A DNA stretch of 39,626 nucleotides from Rhodobiaceae bacterium. Lineage in GTDB: Bacteria; Pseudomonadota; Alphaproteobacteria; Rhizobiales; JANQQB01. The notes under the pieces were generated by a model that was given only the letters and a program-made list of their open reading frames with translations, was not told the DNA's origin and made no database searches. Location: contig JANQQB010000067.1 of NCBI GenBank assembly GCA_028285165.1, positions 1 to 39,626 of the forward strand, written 5' to 3'. Below are positions 1 to 8,019 of the stretch, piece after piece (position 1 is the first letter of the stretch; the number at the start of each line of letters is the position of its first letter). Both the position numbers and the translations under genes were made by a program.

Positions 1-587
1 AGTGTCCGGCAGCGGATGCCGTGCCGATCGAGAAAGCCGCGGATCGTGCGCGTGTCTTCAGCGGCCACCAGGTCGACGCTCTGCAACGTATCGAGCGCTC
101 GCAACGAGATATCGGCTTCGTTGCCGATCGGCATGCCGACCACAAAAAGCGCGCCGGATTCCGTTTCATTCCCGGCGTCCAGGCTTTCGATGTCGATACG
201 GAGTTCGGCCTCGGGATGGGTCAACGCGGCCACTAGAGCGCGGTCGAGCTGGGCAGCGCCCTTGCTTGCAGCGATCGCGAAGCTGCGCGGGCCCGGTTCG
301 GTGTTGCGACGCACGATCAAGGGATCGCCGCGCCGGTAAAGCGGATTGACGCGCGCTGTCAGCGCGTCTTCGTGCGCGCCGACCGTCAGACGAATGCGCA
401 CGCCTCCGCGCAGCGCAAGCAGCGCATCCTCATCGTAGCGGGCCTCGACGCCGATAATGCAGGTGCCGGACGCAGTCAGGTCGGCCGCATCTGTCAGTTC
501 GAGCGTCTTGGCGTGACTTGCCCTGACATTCGCATGTCCGCGAGCGTGAATGACAGCCGACAAGGGCCTCGGCGCGGGTGCGGTCAT
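1..587 (-). CDS. DUF371-RsmI fusion methyltransferase, C-terminus cut by window
   Basis: I translated this from the minus strand; the start ATG overlaps the stop of the upstream methyltransferase gene as ATGA. Residues ~10-130 match the mainly archaeal DUF371 domain as I remember it: [18 protein letters not shown], then GTCIIGV, then a segment reading DPLIVRRN. From ~residue 143 a tetrapyrrole-methylase fold of RsmI type begins ([19 protein letters not shown], then [17 protein letters not shown]). In canonical RsmI these are the VxTPIGNLxDITxRA and AEDTR motifs; here the Thr before PIGN is Met. RsmI methylates the ribose 2'-O of 16S rRNA C1402. About 195 codons are visible and the rest of the methylase domain lies outside the window. 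Fusion of DUF371 to an RsmI-like domain is unusual. The DUF371 role is unknown; an RNA-binding or targeting role is inference. The usual standalone rsmI is probably elsewhere in the genome. Confidence 0.75.
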   Translation of the reverse strand, partial: MTAPAPRPLSAVIHARGHANVRASHAKTLELTDAADLTASGTCIIGVEARYDEDALLALRGGVRIRLTVGAHEDALTARVNPLYRRGDPLIVRRNTEPGPRSFAIAASKGAAQLDRALVAALTHPEAELRIDIESLDAGNETESGALFVVGMPIGNEADISLRALDTLQSVDLVAAEDTRTIRGFLDRHGIRCRT

Positions 588-1231
588 GACCGGACCGCAT
601 CGATCTTCAGGGTCCGCCGCGCCGATCCGCGCACGAGATGGCGGCCCCAGGCCGTGCGTACGTCCGGATCGCCGGCCAGCAGCGATCGCTCGGTGACGGT
701 GAATCCCGCCTCTCCGTAAGCCGGCACCAGCGCGTCGCTCGATGCGGGATCGGCAATGTCGGCCATGCCCAGTCGCTCCAGGTAATCGCGGTCCTCGAAC
801 ACCGAATAGTTCAGGAGAACCGACAGCGTTGCGCCCGGGAGACCGCAGGCGGCAAGGCGCGCCAGATGCTCGACATCCGGCTGCGCGACGATGCGCATCA
901 ACGATCCCCAGGGATAGTGCACACAGATTTCATGGGCGGTGCCGGCGAGCGCATCGGGCAGATGTTCCGCAGCGCCACGCAGAAACAACGCGTTCTCAAG
1001 CCGGCTCTTTTTTGCCGATGCCTGGCGCGACGCCTTCGCCATGTTGTCTGCAGCGGCATCGATACCGATGCAGAAGGTCTCGGGATCGGCCCGTGCCGCG
1101 TCCAGCACGAAACGCCCCTCGCCCGTGCCGACATCGACGACGACCCGTGATGCGCCCGCAATTCTTTCGGCCAGACCGGCGCCATCCAGATCGACAATCT
1201 TGCGTCCGACAACCTGTTTGAAGCCGGACAT
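584..1231 (-). CDS. KamB/NpmA-like 16S rRNA (adenine-1408-N1)-methyltransferase
   Basis: 215 residues, the same length as KamB. A Rossmann SAM-binding motif DVGTGEG (D33) is followed by the second acidic residue in GIDAAADN (D58), and by [13 protein letters not shown]. The diagnostic loop YPWGSLM carries W108, and [10 protein letters not shown] carries W195. In KamB and NpmA the two equivalent tryptophans sandwich the flipped A1408 base, and the N-terminal VVGRK resembles the VVGKR hairpin of KamB. Known members are aminoglycoside-resistance enzymes of producers or mobile elements, so the predicted activity is m1A1408 formation in 16S rRNA. I chose the ATG at 1231 over 1261 because AAAGGGG lies just upstream and family members start here. 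The stop overlaps the start of the DUF371-RsmI gene, so the two are probably translationally coupled. TrmB-like tRNA methylation is the main alternative, but TrmB lacks PWGS. Confidence 0.8.
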   Translation of the reverse strand: MSGFKQVVGRKIVDLDGAGLAERIAGASRVVVDVGTGEGRFVLDAARADPETFCIGIDAAADNMAKASRQASAKKSRLENALFLRGAAEHLPDALAGTAHEICVHYPWGSLMRIVAQPDVEHLARLAACGLPGATLSVLLNYSVFEDRDYLERLGMADIADPASSDALVPAYGEAGFTVTERSLLAGDPDVRTAWGRHLVRGSARRTLKIDAVRS

Positions 1232-1253
1232 GGCGCCCCTTTCCCGGTTCCGG

Positions 1254-1287
1254 TCAAACAAAAGGCCGCGTCGTTGCCCACGCGGCC
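1254..1287 (-). terminator. Rho-independent terminator (minus strand)
   Basis: On the minus strand GGCCGCGT pairs with ACGCGGCC (8 bp, plus strand 1264-1271 and 1280-1287) around an 8-base loop and is followed by TTTTGTTT. It lies after the small basic-protein gene and before the KamB-like gene, so it should end or attenuate transcription between them. Confidence 0.7.
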
Positions 1288-1324
1288 CGGTTTCGTCGCA
1301 CTTTTGGTCCGTCTGCGAACAGGC

Positions 1325-1432
1325 CTATTTCGCCTTGCCCTGTCCACGATACCGCTTCCAGGCGCGGCGCTTTTTCTTGTTTTTCGGACGGCTGTTCGAC
1401 GAATTGCCGATCGACGTCTTTGTGTGTTTCAC
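1325..1432 (-). CDS. Small very basic protein, 35 residues, possibly RNA/ribosome-binding
   Basis: This short GTG-started frame reads KHTKTSIGNSSNSRPKNK, then KKRRAW and KRYRGQGKAK. About half of the residues are Lys or Arg and there are no acidic residues. A Shine-Dalgarno GGAG lies 7 bases before the GTG, and a clear rho-independent terminator follows about 40 bases after the stop; both argue that it is a real gene. The composition and the conserved-looking blocks (KTSIGN, RPKNK, YRGQGK) recall small ribosome-associated proteins, and from memory similar short basic ORFs are annotated as hypothetical in other bacteria, but I cannot verify that. It sits upstream of two predicted 16S rRNA methyltransferase genes on the same strand, so a role near rRNA is an attractive inference only. 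It is not the bTHX type. Confidence 0.6.
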   Translation of the reverse strand: MKHTKTSIGNSSNSRPKNKKKRRAWKRYRGQGKAK

Positions 1433-2025
1433 GATGGGGCTCCATTCCTTCAACCCGGTCGGGCTGTCTATCAAGTGAGCGGCTTTTTCTCAAGCCCCCT
1501 TGGCCACGCCCCCCTAAATACGCCGAATTTCGCACAAACTGACTGTTGTGTCCGGGATGAACGCGCGGGGTCGGCATCCTGCCGGCCGTGCGGTTTGGCG
1601 CTGGATGGCAGGCAATCAGGTGTTGCGTGTCGACACGTGGATCGCTTTGCAAACACGGTGAGCGAAGCGTTTACGCTTATGGTTAATGGTGCCGGGTTGT
1701 ACTCATTCCGCTGCGTCATCAGGGTTTGATCGATCGACGCATTGAGATGTTATTCATTGTTTTTATTAAATTTTTATCGACTTGCATTCGTGCTCTCGAA
1801 CTTAAAAAACAACAAGCAATCACCCTCCTAACGGGACGGCACGGAGGCTCCACTACAAATTACACGTTGCATGAAAAATGTCCTTCCGCCATATTTCTTG
1901 AAGGGCGGCAGGTATTGAAGGCGCAATAAAGTGTCGAATACCTGAAATAATTACCTAAGGAAGGCAATTGTTAGCCATTGAGGTTGACGCTGGGGCAGAC
2001 TGAACACCATCGAGGGGGCTGGTGG
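1433..2025. other. Intergenic region between divergent genes
   Basis: About 590 bases separate the small basic gene (minus) and the cytochrome gene (plus). The half from ~1660 is AT-richer and probably holds the promoter of the cytochrome gene. A 67-codon frame at 1726-1929 has no recognisable ribosome binding site or family resemblance, and I do not call it. I see no tRNA, terminator or clear operator here. Confidence 0.5.
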
Positions 2026-3798
2026 ATGCTTGACTTTGCAAAAAAGCGGGAAGAGCTGCTTGCGGGTGGCGACGATGACACCGCGTCGGCAAACCATCCA
2101 AAACGGTCGATATCGATCCGACCGGATGCACCGCCTCCTCCCCGAAGCGATATCGGCACCATCATCCTTCACTGGTCGTTGACCGCGGCCATCCTTGTCA
2201 GCCTTGCGACAGGGTTGCGCTGGTCGTCGGACCGGGATATCGGCGCAAACGTCGCGAAATTCATCGAACCGATCCTGCCGCAAGGCGAATTGTGGACCTG
2301 GCATTTCGTGTCCGCGATCGTCGTTGCGCTGTGCATGGTCGGCTATGCGTTCTACCTGTCGCTCGGACGGCTGAAACGCCGCATCTCGCCGCGCAAGGCC
2401 GTCGTATTGACACTGCCAGCGAGTTCGCGTCTGCGCTGGGGCGCCATCAACGTCCTGCTCTACTGGGCGCTGTTTGTCAGCGTGGTCGTGCTGTTTATCA
2501 CCGGCGTGCTGCTCTATCTCGGCCACGGCGGTATCGTGGTCGACATCCACTACATCACCTCACTCGTGGTCGCCGGTTACATCGTCGTGCACGTGTTCGC
2601 GCATTACATGTATGGCGGGATTCAACAATGGCTGCGGCTGTTTCGTCCGCAAAAACTGCGCGCCTACAAGGGCATGGCGAAAAACCCCGCAGCGATTGCG
2701 CTCGGCGTCGGTGCGCTCGCCGCCGTCGGGACGGTCTATGCGGATTTCGGCACGCGTGACACCCTGACGGTCGCGCGGGTGAGCAATGCTCCGACCCTCG
2801 ACGGAACGCTTGCCGATGCCGCATGGCAACAGGCGGTTCCGGTCTCGATCCGGACGCAGCAGGGCGCCAACCTCAACGGCACCGGCGAATCCACCGTGGA
2901 GGTGCGTGCCGTGCGCGACGAGGAAAACATCTACCTCGCCTTTCGCTGGGACGACCCGTCCCGGTCGCTGAAACGGCACCCGCTCGTCAAGAAAGCCGAT
3001 GGCTGGCATCTCTTGCACAACCGGGCCGACATTTCCGACGAAACCTTCTATTACGAAGACAAGTTCTCGGTGCTGTTTTCCAAGTCCGACGCCTTCGGAT
3101 CCGGCGCGTCGACCCATATGGGTTCGAAACCGCTTGCCGGGAAACCGGGCGCGATCAACAAACGCGGCCTCCACTACACCGAAGACGGCAGCCTGATCGA
3201 TGTCTGGCAATGGAAGGCAGCGCGCGGAGGCATGCTCGGCGTGGTCGACGACATGTCGTTCGGGCCGCCCAAGGAACCGAATGAAAAACAGATCGCCGGG
3301 ACCAAGCGCTACAGCGCCGGCTACGGGGCGGACCCCGGCAAGAACTTCTATATCTACAATTATCTCGGCGAGGCGCCCGGCGGCTATCGCGGCTCGGTGC
3401 AGGTCAAGGCCCTACCGGCCGACTACACGGCGACCGCCGCGAAGATGGGCACGGTCGACCTGGATATCGACGCCACCGACGACAAGGGGTCGCAATGGTG
3501 GATGTTCGAAAACGAAACCGTCCCTTACAGCCCTGAAGCCGATGCCGCCATTCCCGAGGGCACGATCATGCCGGGCGTGCTGATCGTCGGCGAATACCAG
3601 GGCAGCCGCGCCGACGTCGCGGGCGCGGCGCAATGGGATAACGGCTATTGGGTTCTGGAAACCAAACGCAAGCTGAAGACCGGCAACGAAAAGGATCTGG
3701 ACATGGAGGACGGCCTTTATGTCTGGGTCGCGGTCTTCGACCACAACCAGACCCGGCACACCCGGCACGTGCGGCCGGTGCAATTGCGCATGGACTGA
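2026..3798 (+). CDS. Cytochrome b561 fused to ethylbenzene-dehydrogenase-type haem-binding domain
   Basis: 590 residues. After a Pro-rich cytosolic N-terminus come four hydrophobic helices of a cytochrome b561-type domain (~43-63, 93-113, 140-163, 177-198) with candidate haem ligands H49, H93, H175, H189 and H193. A fifth helix at ~220-239 leads into a C-terminal domain (~245-585) of the EB_dh/DMSO-reductase gamma type (PTLDGTLADAAW, NIYLAFRWDDP, DETFYYEDKFSVLF). That domain binds b-type haem in ethylbenzene dehydrogenase EbdC. The likely role is electron transfer across the inner membrane, with the EB_dh domain outside. I chose the ATG at 2026 because GAGGGGG lies 8 bases upstream; an earlier in-frame ATG at 1978 has no such site. 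The partner reductase follows after 97 bases, and no molybdoenzyme subunit is in sight. Confidence 0.8.
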   Translation: MLDFAKKREELLAGGDDDTASANHPKRSISIRPDAPPPPRSDIGTIILHWSLTAAILVSLATGLRWSSDRDIGANVAKFIEPILPQGELWTWHFVSAIVVALCMVGYAFYLSLGRLKRRISPRKAVVLTLPASSRLRWGAINVLLYWALFVSVVVLFITGVLLYLGHGGIVVDIHYITSLVVAGYIVVHVFAHYMYGGIQQWLRLFRPQKLRAYKGMAKNPAAIALGVGALAAVGTVYADFGTRDTLTVARVSNAPTLDGTLADAAWQQAVPVSIRTQQGANLNGTGESTVEVRAVRDEENIYLAFRWDDPSRSLKRHPLVKKADGWHLLHNRADISDETFYYEDKFSVLFSKSDAFGSGASTHMGSKPLAGKPGAINKRGLHYTEDGSLIDVWQWKAARGGMLGVVDDMSFGPPKEPNEKQIAGTKRYSAGYGADPGKNFYIYNYLGEAPGGYRGSVQVKALPADYTATAAKMGTVDLDIDATDDKGSQWWMFENETVPYSPEADAAIPEGTIMPGVLIVGEYQGSRADVAGAAQWDNGYWVLETKRKLKTGNEKDLDMEDGLYVWVAVFDHNQTRHTRHVRPVQLRMD

Positions 3799-3895
3799 CC
3801 GATAGCCGCCGCCCGGCGGCATCCGGACAACGCGGCGGGCATGGGGCGCCGCGTCTCCTTCCGGCAAATCCACAAACAGAGCTGAAGGCAACGGC

Positions 3896-4897
3896 ATGGC
3901 GAAGGACACCTGCACACTCATCATCAACGGCAAGGCGCACAAGGCCCGCCTCGGCGATACGCTCATCGATGCCGGCCTCGACAACCGCATCGTGCTGCCG
4001 CACGATTGTTGTTCGGGTCAGTGCGAGACCTGTCGGGTTCGGGTCGTCAGCGGCGCTGTCGATGATGCCGGCACGCGGGAAAAGGACACGGTGCTGTCCT
4101 GCCTTGCCACGGTCGAAGGCGATGCCGAAATCTCTTATGACCCAGTGCCGATCGTGCGCAACACGTCGGGCCGCGTCGAGGATATCGAGGAAATCGCGCC
4201 GGATCTTTTGGAGGTCCGCGTGCGCACATCCAAACCCGTGCCGTGGCTGCCCGGTCAATATGTCCGGATGCGCTTCAAGGGCTATCCGGCGCGCGACTAC
4301 AGTCCGACGTTCGGGCTCGACCGCAGCACGGAACAGGACCTTTTGACGTTCCAGATCAAGGTCTATCCGAACAGCCGGGTGTCATCGGCGCTGGGCCATG
4401 GGATCAATCGCGATCACAAGGTTTCCATCAAAGGGCCCTACGGCTACGCCTTCCTGCGCCGACAACCCGGCCGGATCATCCTGGTCTCGACGGGGACGGG
4501 TTTTGCGCCGCTGTGGTCGATCGCGGTGGCGGCCACCATGCGTCGCGGCGACCAGACGGTGCAGATGATTGCCGGCTGCCGGCACGCGGACGATCTTTAC
4601 ATGCGCCATGCCGTCGGCTGGCTGCGCGACCAGGGGGTGCCCGTCACGCTGACCGCCTCCGATGGCGATGACGACGCCGTCATGACGGCCCGGCCGCAGG
4701 ATCTTCTGCCTGACCTGAGAGACAGCGACATGGTCTATGCCGCCGGTTCCCCGTCCATGGTCGACGCTGTGCGGGTGCGGGCGCTGGCACAGGATGCGAC
4801 GTTCTTCGCCGACCCGTTCTACGCGGCCGATCCCGGATTCTCGCTGCTCGACCGTATCCTGCCGCGCAAGCGGCGACAGGCCGAACCGGTGGCTTGA
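3896..4897 (+). CDS. NAD(P)H:flavin [2Fe-2S] oxidoreductase (phenol-hydroxylase-reductase type)
   Basis: 333 residues in the order plant-type ferredoxin, FAD, NAD(P). The [2Fe-2S] cysteines are C38, C43, C46 (Cx4Cx2C in DCCSGQCETC) and C69 (LSC). RDYSPTF is the flavin-binding RxYS motif, KGPYGYAFL follows, and STGTGFAPL is the nicotinamide-site glycine motif; MVYAAGSPSMV replaces the usual YxCGPPxM near the C-terminus. This layout is that of multicomponent-oxygenase reductases and CDP-6-deoxyglucoseen reductase: hydride from NAD(P)H to FAD, then single electrons through the iron-sulphur cluster. The nearest partner is the b561/EB_dh cytochrome just upstream, with no oxygenase nearby, so electrons probably pass to that membrane haem (inference). 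A palindromic repeat starts 3 bases after the stop. Confidence 0.85.
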   Translation: MAKDTCTLIINGKAHKARLGDTLIDAGLDNRIVLPHDCCSGQCETCRVRVVSGAVDDAGTREKDTVLSCLATVEGDAEISYDPVPIVRNTSGRVEDIEEIAPDLLEVRVRTSKPVPWLPGQYVRMRFKGYPARDYSPTFGLDRSTEQDLLTFQIKVYPNSRVSSALGHGINRDHKVSIKGPYGYAFLRRQPGRIILVSTGTGFAPLWSIAVAATMRRGDQTVQMIAGCRHADDLYMRHAVGWLRDQGVPVTLTASDGDDDAVMTARPQDLLPDLRDSDMVYAAGSPSMVDAVRVRALAQDATFFADPFYAADPGFSLLDRILPRKRRQAEPVA

Positions 4898-4899
4898 AA

Positions 4900-4992
4900 C
4901 CCGGTCATCCGATTGAGTACGGCCGGATCCGGATTGCCGGACATCGGTGTTTGCGCCGCTGAATCACCCGGTCAAGCCGTGCGATGACGGGG
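4900..4992. repeat. Dispersed palindromic repeat of the alphaproteobacterial VIARLDR type
   Basis: The ends are inverted (CCCGGTCATC at 4900-4909 and GATGACGGGG at 4983-4992). Read on the minus strand, the right part translates as VIARLDRVIQRR, a phrase that recurs in intergenic palindromic repeats of Hyphomicrobiales genomes (family knowledge from memory). It lies between convergent genes, right after a stop codon, where such elements often sit and may act as terminators. Confidence 0.5.
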
Positions 4993-5091
4993 TCTGGTAC
5001 CTCGACGGCAAAGCCAATCCGGCAAGCGCAGAGGACTGAAAAGAAGATATCAACCGGTCCCCGTCCGTCATCCACCAGCGTACCGGGCGGA

Positions 5092-8019
5092 TCAGCCGTT
5101 CGAGACGGCGCGCTGTTCCGGCCGCATGTCGCGGATGAAACGGGCGGCCTCGGCCGCCGGCGCCGGTCGGCCGAAGAAATAGCCCTGCGCCTCGGTGCAG
5201 CCGATGCCGCGCAACTGGTCCACAAGACCCTCGGTTTCGACACCCTCGGCCGTCGTGGCAATGCACAGGCTGCCGGCAATGTCCATGATGGCCCGCACGA
5301 TCGATGCGGAATCGTCGCTGTCGGCCATGTTGCGGATGAACGACTGGTCGATCTTGATCTTGTCGAAGGGAAAACTTCTCAGGCAGGAAAGCGACGAATA
5401 GCCGGTTCCGAAATCGTCCATCGACACTTTCACGCCGATATCCTTCAGGCGCAGCAAGGTCTCGCGGGTCTCGTCGTCCTCGCTGAGCAGCACGCTTTCG
5501 GTCACTTCCAGTTCGAGACGGTCGGAGCGCAGGCCACTGGTCGCGAGCGCCCGGACCAGCGTGGAGATGAAGCCCTTGTTCTGCAATTGCCGGACGGAAA
5601 TGTTGACCGCGATGCGCACATCTTCGGGCCAGGTCGCCGCAATGCGGCAGGATTCCTGCAGGATCCATTCGCCCATCGGAACGATCAGGCCGGTCTCTTC
5701 GGCGATCGGAATGAAATCGGCAGGCGAGATGAAACCCTTCGTCGGATGTTTCCAGCGCATCAACGCCTCGAAGCCGCTTACGCCGCCCGTTGCCAGATTG
5801 ATCTGGGGCTGGAAATAGGCTTCCAACTGGCCTTCGCGGACGGCAGTGCGCAGATCCGTGGTCAGATTGCGCCGCCGGTGCACGTTGAGTTCCATTTCCG
5901 ATTCAAAGAACCGGTACGTGTTGCGCCCGTCGGCCTTGGCCTGATAAAGCGCCAGATCGCCGCGCTTCAGGACGTCCTCGGCTTCCAGATCGTCGGACTG
6001 CACGGTGGCAATGCCGATGCTGACGCCGATGCCGATTTCGTGCTCGTCGAGCGTGAACGGTCGCGACAGCGCCTCGATCAGGGTTTCCGACAAGTCGGCG
6101 AGATCGTGCGCGCCGGAGGGCACGTCGATCAGGATTGCAAACTCGTCGCCGCCCATGCGCGCCACCAGTTCCCGGTCGCTGGTTTTGCCGAGCAGACGCT
6201 TGGCGACCTGGCACAGCAATTCATCGCCAACCGGATGGCCGAGCGAGTCGTTCACGGTCTTGAACTCGTCCAGATCGAGACAGAGGATGCCGAAGGTTCC
6301 GCCCTCGATGTTGCGACGACGCACGGCGGATTCGAGGCTTTCCAGGAACTGGGTCCGGTTGGGCAGGTTCGTCAGCGGATCGTGATTGGCCAGATGCAGC
6401 AGGCGGCTGCGTGCCTGTTCGCGCTCGGTGACGTCATCGAAGATCGCCACCCAGCCACCATCGGCAAGCGGTTGCAGGGTCATGTGCACGATGCGGCCGG
6501 ATTTGAGGGCATAGATCGTCGAAGAACGGCGCGATCCGGACCAGTTTTCACCATCGAGCAGCGTTTCAGCGGGGCCGTCGCCGGTATCCTGCGCCACTGC
6601 ATCCTGCAGGGTAAACATCTCAACCCATGCCATACCCGGCCGGGCCTCGTTGAGGGTAATGTCGAACAATTCCAGATAGCGTCGGTTCGACACGATCAGG
6701 CGCTGATCGGAGTCGAACATGCACAATCCGTGGGACATGTTGTTGAGCGCGGCGTCGAACAAAACGTTCTGCTCGCGCAATTCGGTTTCCTGACGCTTCA
6801 GGCGGTTGTTCTTGATCTCGATGTTTTCGCGCAACGAATCCCGTTCCCGCGCCGAGGCCTGGAGGATGACGACCGCGCGCGCGATATCACCGACTTCGTC
6901 GGCCCGGTCCGTGCCTTCCACGGCATCCTCGTAGCGTCCGGCCGCGACATCGCAGATCAGTCCGGTGATCTGGGTCAACGGTCGGGTGATGCGCTGGGCG
7001 ATGACGCTCGCCAGGAGCAAAAGCGCGATGGACGCCAGGGTCCCCAAAATGATCAGCGAGCGGATCAGGCTCTCATTTTCCTGCTGGCCGATCTTCGTCA
7101 ACTCGGTCTGGGTAGCGGTCAGGGCCTCGATCGGCTTCAACGCACAAAGGCGCAGACCCGCAAAGGTCTGACGGCATCGGGCGATGTGGGCATTGTCCGT
7201 GGTGCGCGCCGTTTGTCCGGCAACACTTTCGGACACCGTCGTGACCGCGTCGATACCGGCGCGCGAAATCACCCGGTCGCCCTGGAAAATGGCAAAGGCG
7301 ACGGCATCAATCCGTGAGAGTTCGTCGAGTGTCGGTTCGCTGGAGCGCATCCAGCGCTGGGCGAGGAGCCCGCCGGAGACATCGCCGAAATCGTCGAACA
7401 GCGGTACCAGCACGACATGCGACACCGCACCCGCCGTGGTTTCCGGCAACAGACTGCCAAACGCCTCCGCATCGAGCGTTTGCGACAGAATAACGGGATG
7501 CTTGCGGGAATTGTCGTGCAATACATCAAGAAGGTCTTCGCGAAACGGAGCGGTTTTCAGCGATTGGCCGACAGCCACCAGGTCCGTCATGCCGGAGGAC
7601 GCCCCGAGGACATCGCCGTCGGGGTCGACAGCAACAATGCTGTCCACATCGGCATAGCGGGCCGCCGGCTTCAGCGCCTCGGCAATTGCCACGACATTTC
7701 GCGACTCGATGGCCGATGCCATGTCGGACCGGCCGGCAATGGCACCAAGCCGCCGGTCGACATCGCTGAACAGATCCGCCAGACGGACTTCGGCCAGATG
7801 GGCCTGGGCGTCCATCTCGCGGGCCAGTCGCGAATCCGAAATGCGTTCCAGTTCGATGTTCTGCCGATGCAGACTGTGATCAACTTGGAACAGAACCAGG
7901 GCTATCAGCAACGTGAACGCAATGGACGCGCTGCCGGCCGCCCCGAGGACAAAGGACGACCGTATTGAACGGAGCCGCAATGTCACGGTTTTGTCAGTCC
8001 CTGATCGGGACGCCGCCAT
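5092..8019 (-). CDS. Membrane receptor with HAMP, PAS, GGDEF and EAL domains (c-di-GMP turnover)
   Basis: 975 residues. A transmembrane helix (~25-47) and a second (~342-362) bracket a ~290-residue periplasmic sensor of Cache-like type. HAMP (~363-415), a short coiled coil, a PAS domain (~435-545; NMSHGLCMFD), GGDEF and EAL follow. The cyclase motif is intact (MGGDEF, motif at 623-627) and the phosphodiesterase motif is intact (EALMRW from 751, DDFGTGYSS), so both activities are possible. The start ATG overlaps the end of the PstS-like gene by 26 bases; a GTG at 7986, after that gene's stop, is an alternative start with GGGA upstream. Coupling suggests that the binding protein delivers a ligand signal to this receptor. 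It ends convergently with the reductase region upstream. Confidence 0.9.
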   Translation of the reverse strand: MAASRSGTDKTVTLRLRSIRSSFVLGAAGSASIAFTLLIALVLFQVDHSLHRQNIELERISDSRLAREMDAQAHLAEVRLADLFSDVDRRLGAIAGRSDMASAIESRNVVAIAEALKPAARYADVDSIVAVDPDGDVLGASSGMTDLVAVGQSLKTAPFREDLLDVLHDNSRKHPVILSQTLDAEAFGSLLPETTAGAVSHVVLVPLFDDFGDVSGGLLAQRWMRSSEPTLDELSRIDAVAFAIFQGDRVISRAGIDAVTTVSESVAGQTARTTDNAHIARCRQTFAGLRLCALKPIEALTATQTELTKIGQQENESLIRSLIILGTLASIALLLLASVIAQRITRPLTQITGLICDVAAGRYEDAVEGTDRADEVGDIARAVVILQASARERDSLRENIEIKNNRLKRQETELREQNVLFDAALNNMSHGLCMFDSDQRLIVSNRRYLELFDITLNEARPGMAWVEMFTLQDAVAQDTGDGPAETLLDGENWSGSRRSSTIYALKSGRIVHMTLQPLADGGWVAIFDDVTEREQARSRLLHLANHDPLTNLPNRTQFLESLESAVRRRNIEGGTFGILCLDLDEFKTVNDSLGHPVGDELLCQVAKRLLGKTSDRELVARMGGDEFAILIDVPSGAHDLADLSETLIEALSRPFTLDEHEIGIGVSIGIATVQSDDLEAEDVLKRGDLALYQAKADGRNTYRFFESEMELNVHRRRNLTTDLRTAVREGQLEAYFQPQINLATGGVSGFEALMRWKHPTKGFISPADFIPIAEETGLIVPMGEWILQESCRIAATWPEDVRIAVNISVRQLQNKGFISTLVRALATSGLRSDRLELEVTESVLLSEDDETRETLLRLKDIGVKVSMDDFGTGYSSLSCLRSFPFDKIKIDQSFIRNMADSDDSASIVRAIMDIAGSLCIATTAEGVETEGLVDQLRGIGCTEAQGYFFGRPAPAAEAARFIRDMRPEQRAVSNG

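Noticed and set aside
584-1231. TrmB-like tRNA (m7G46) methyltransferase reading
   Set aside because: The SAM fold fits both, but the PWGS loop, the second tryptophan position and the length match KamB/NpmA.
1726-1929. 67-codon plus-strand frame in the intergenic region
   Set aside because: It has a weak start, no Shine-Dalgarno site, a composition set by AT-rich DNA and no known family, so I treat it as non-coding.
4984-7317. 777-codon plus-strand frame over the GGDEF-EAL gene
   Set aside because: The opposite frame encodes intact GGDEF and EAL motifs. This one has no recognisable domain and is a shadow.
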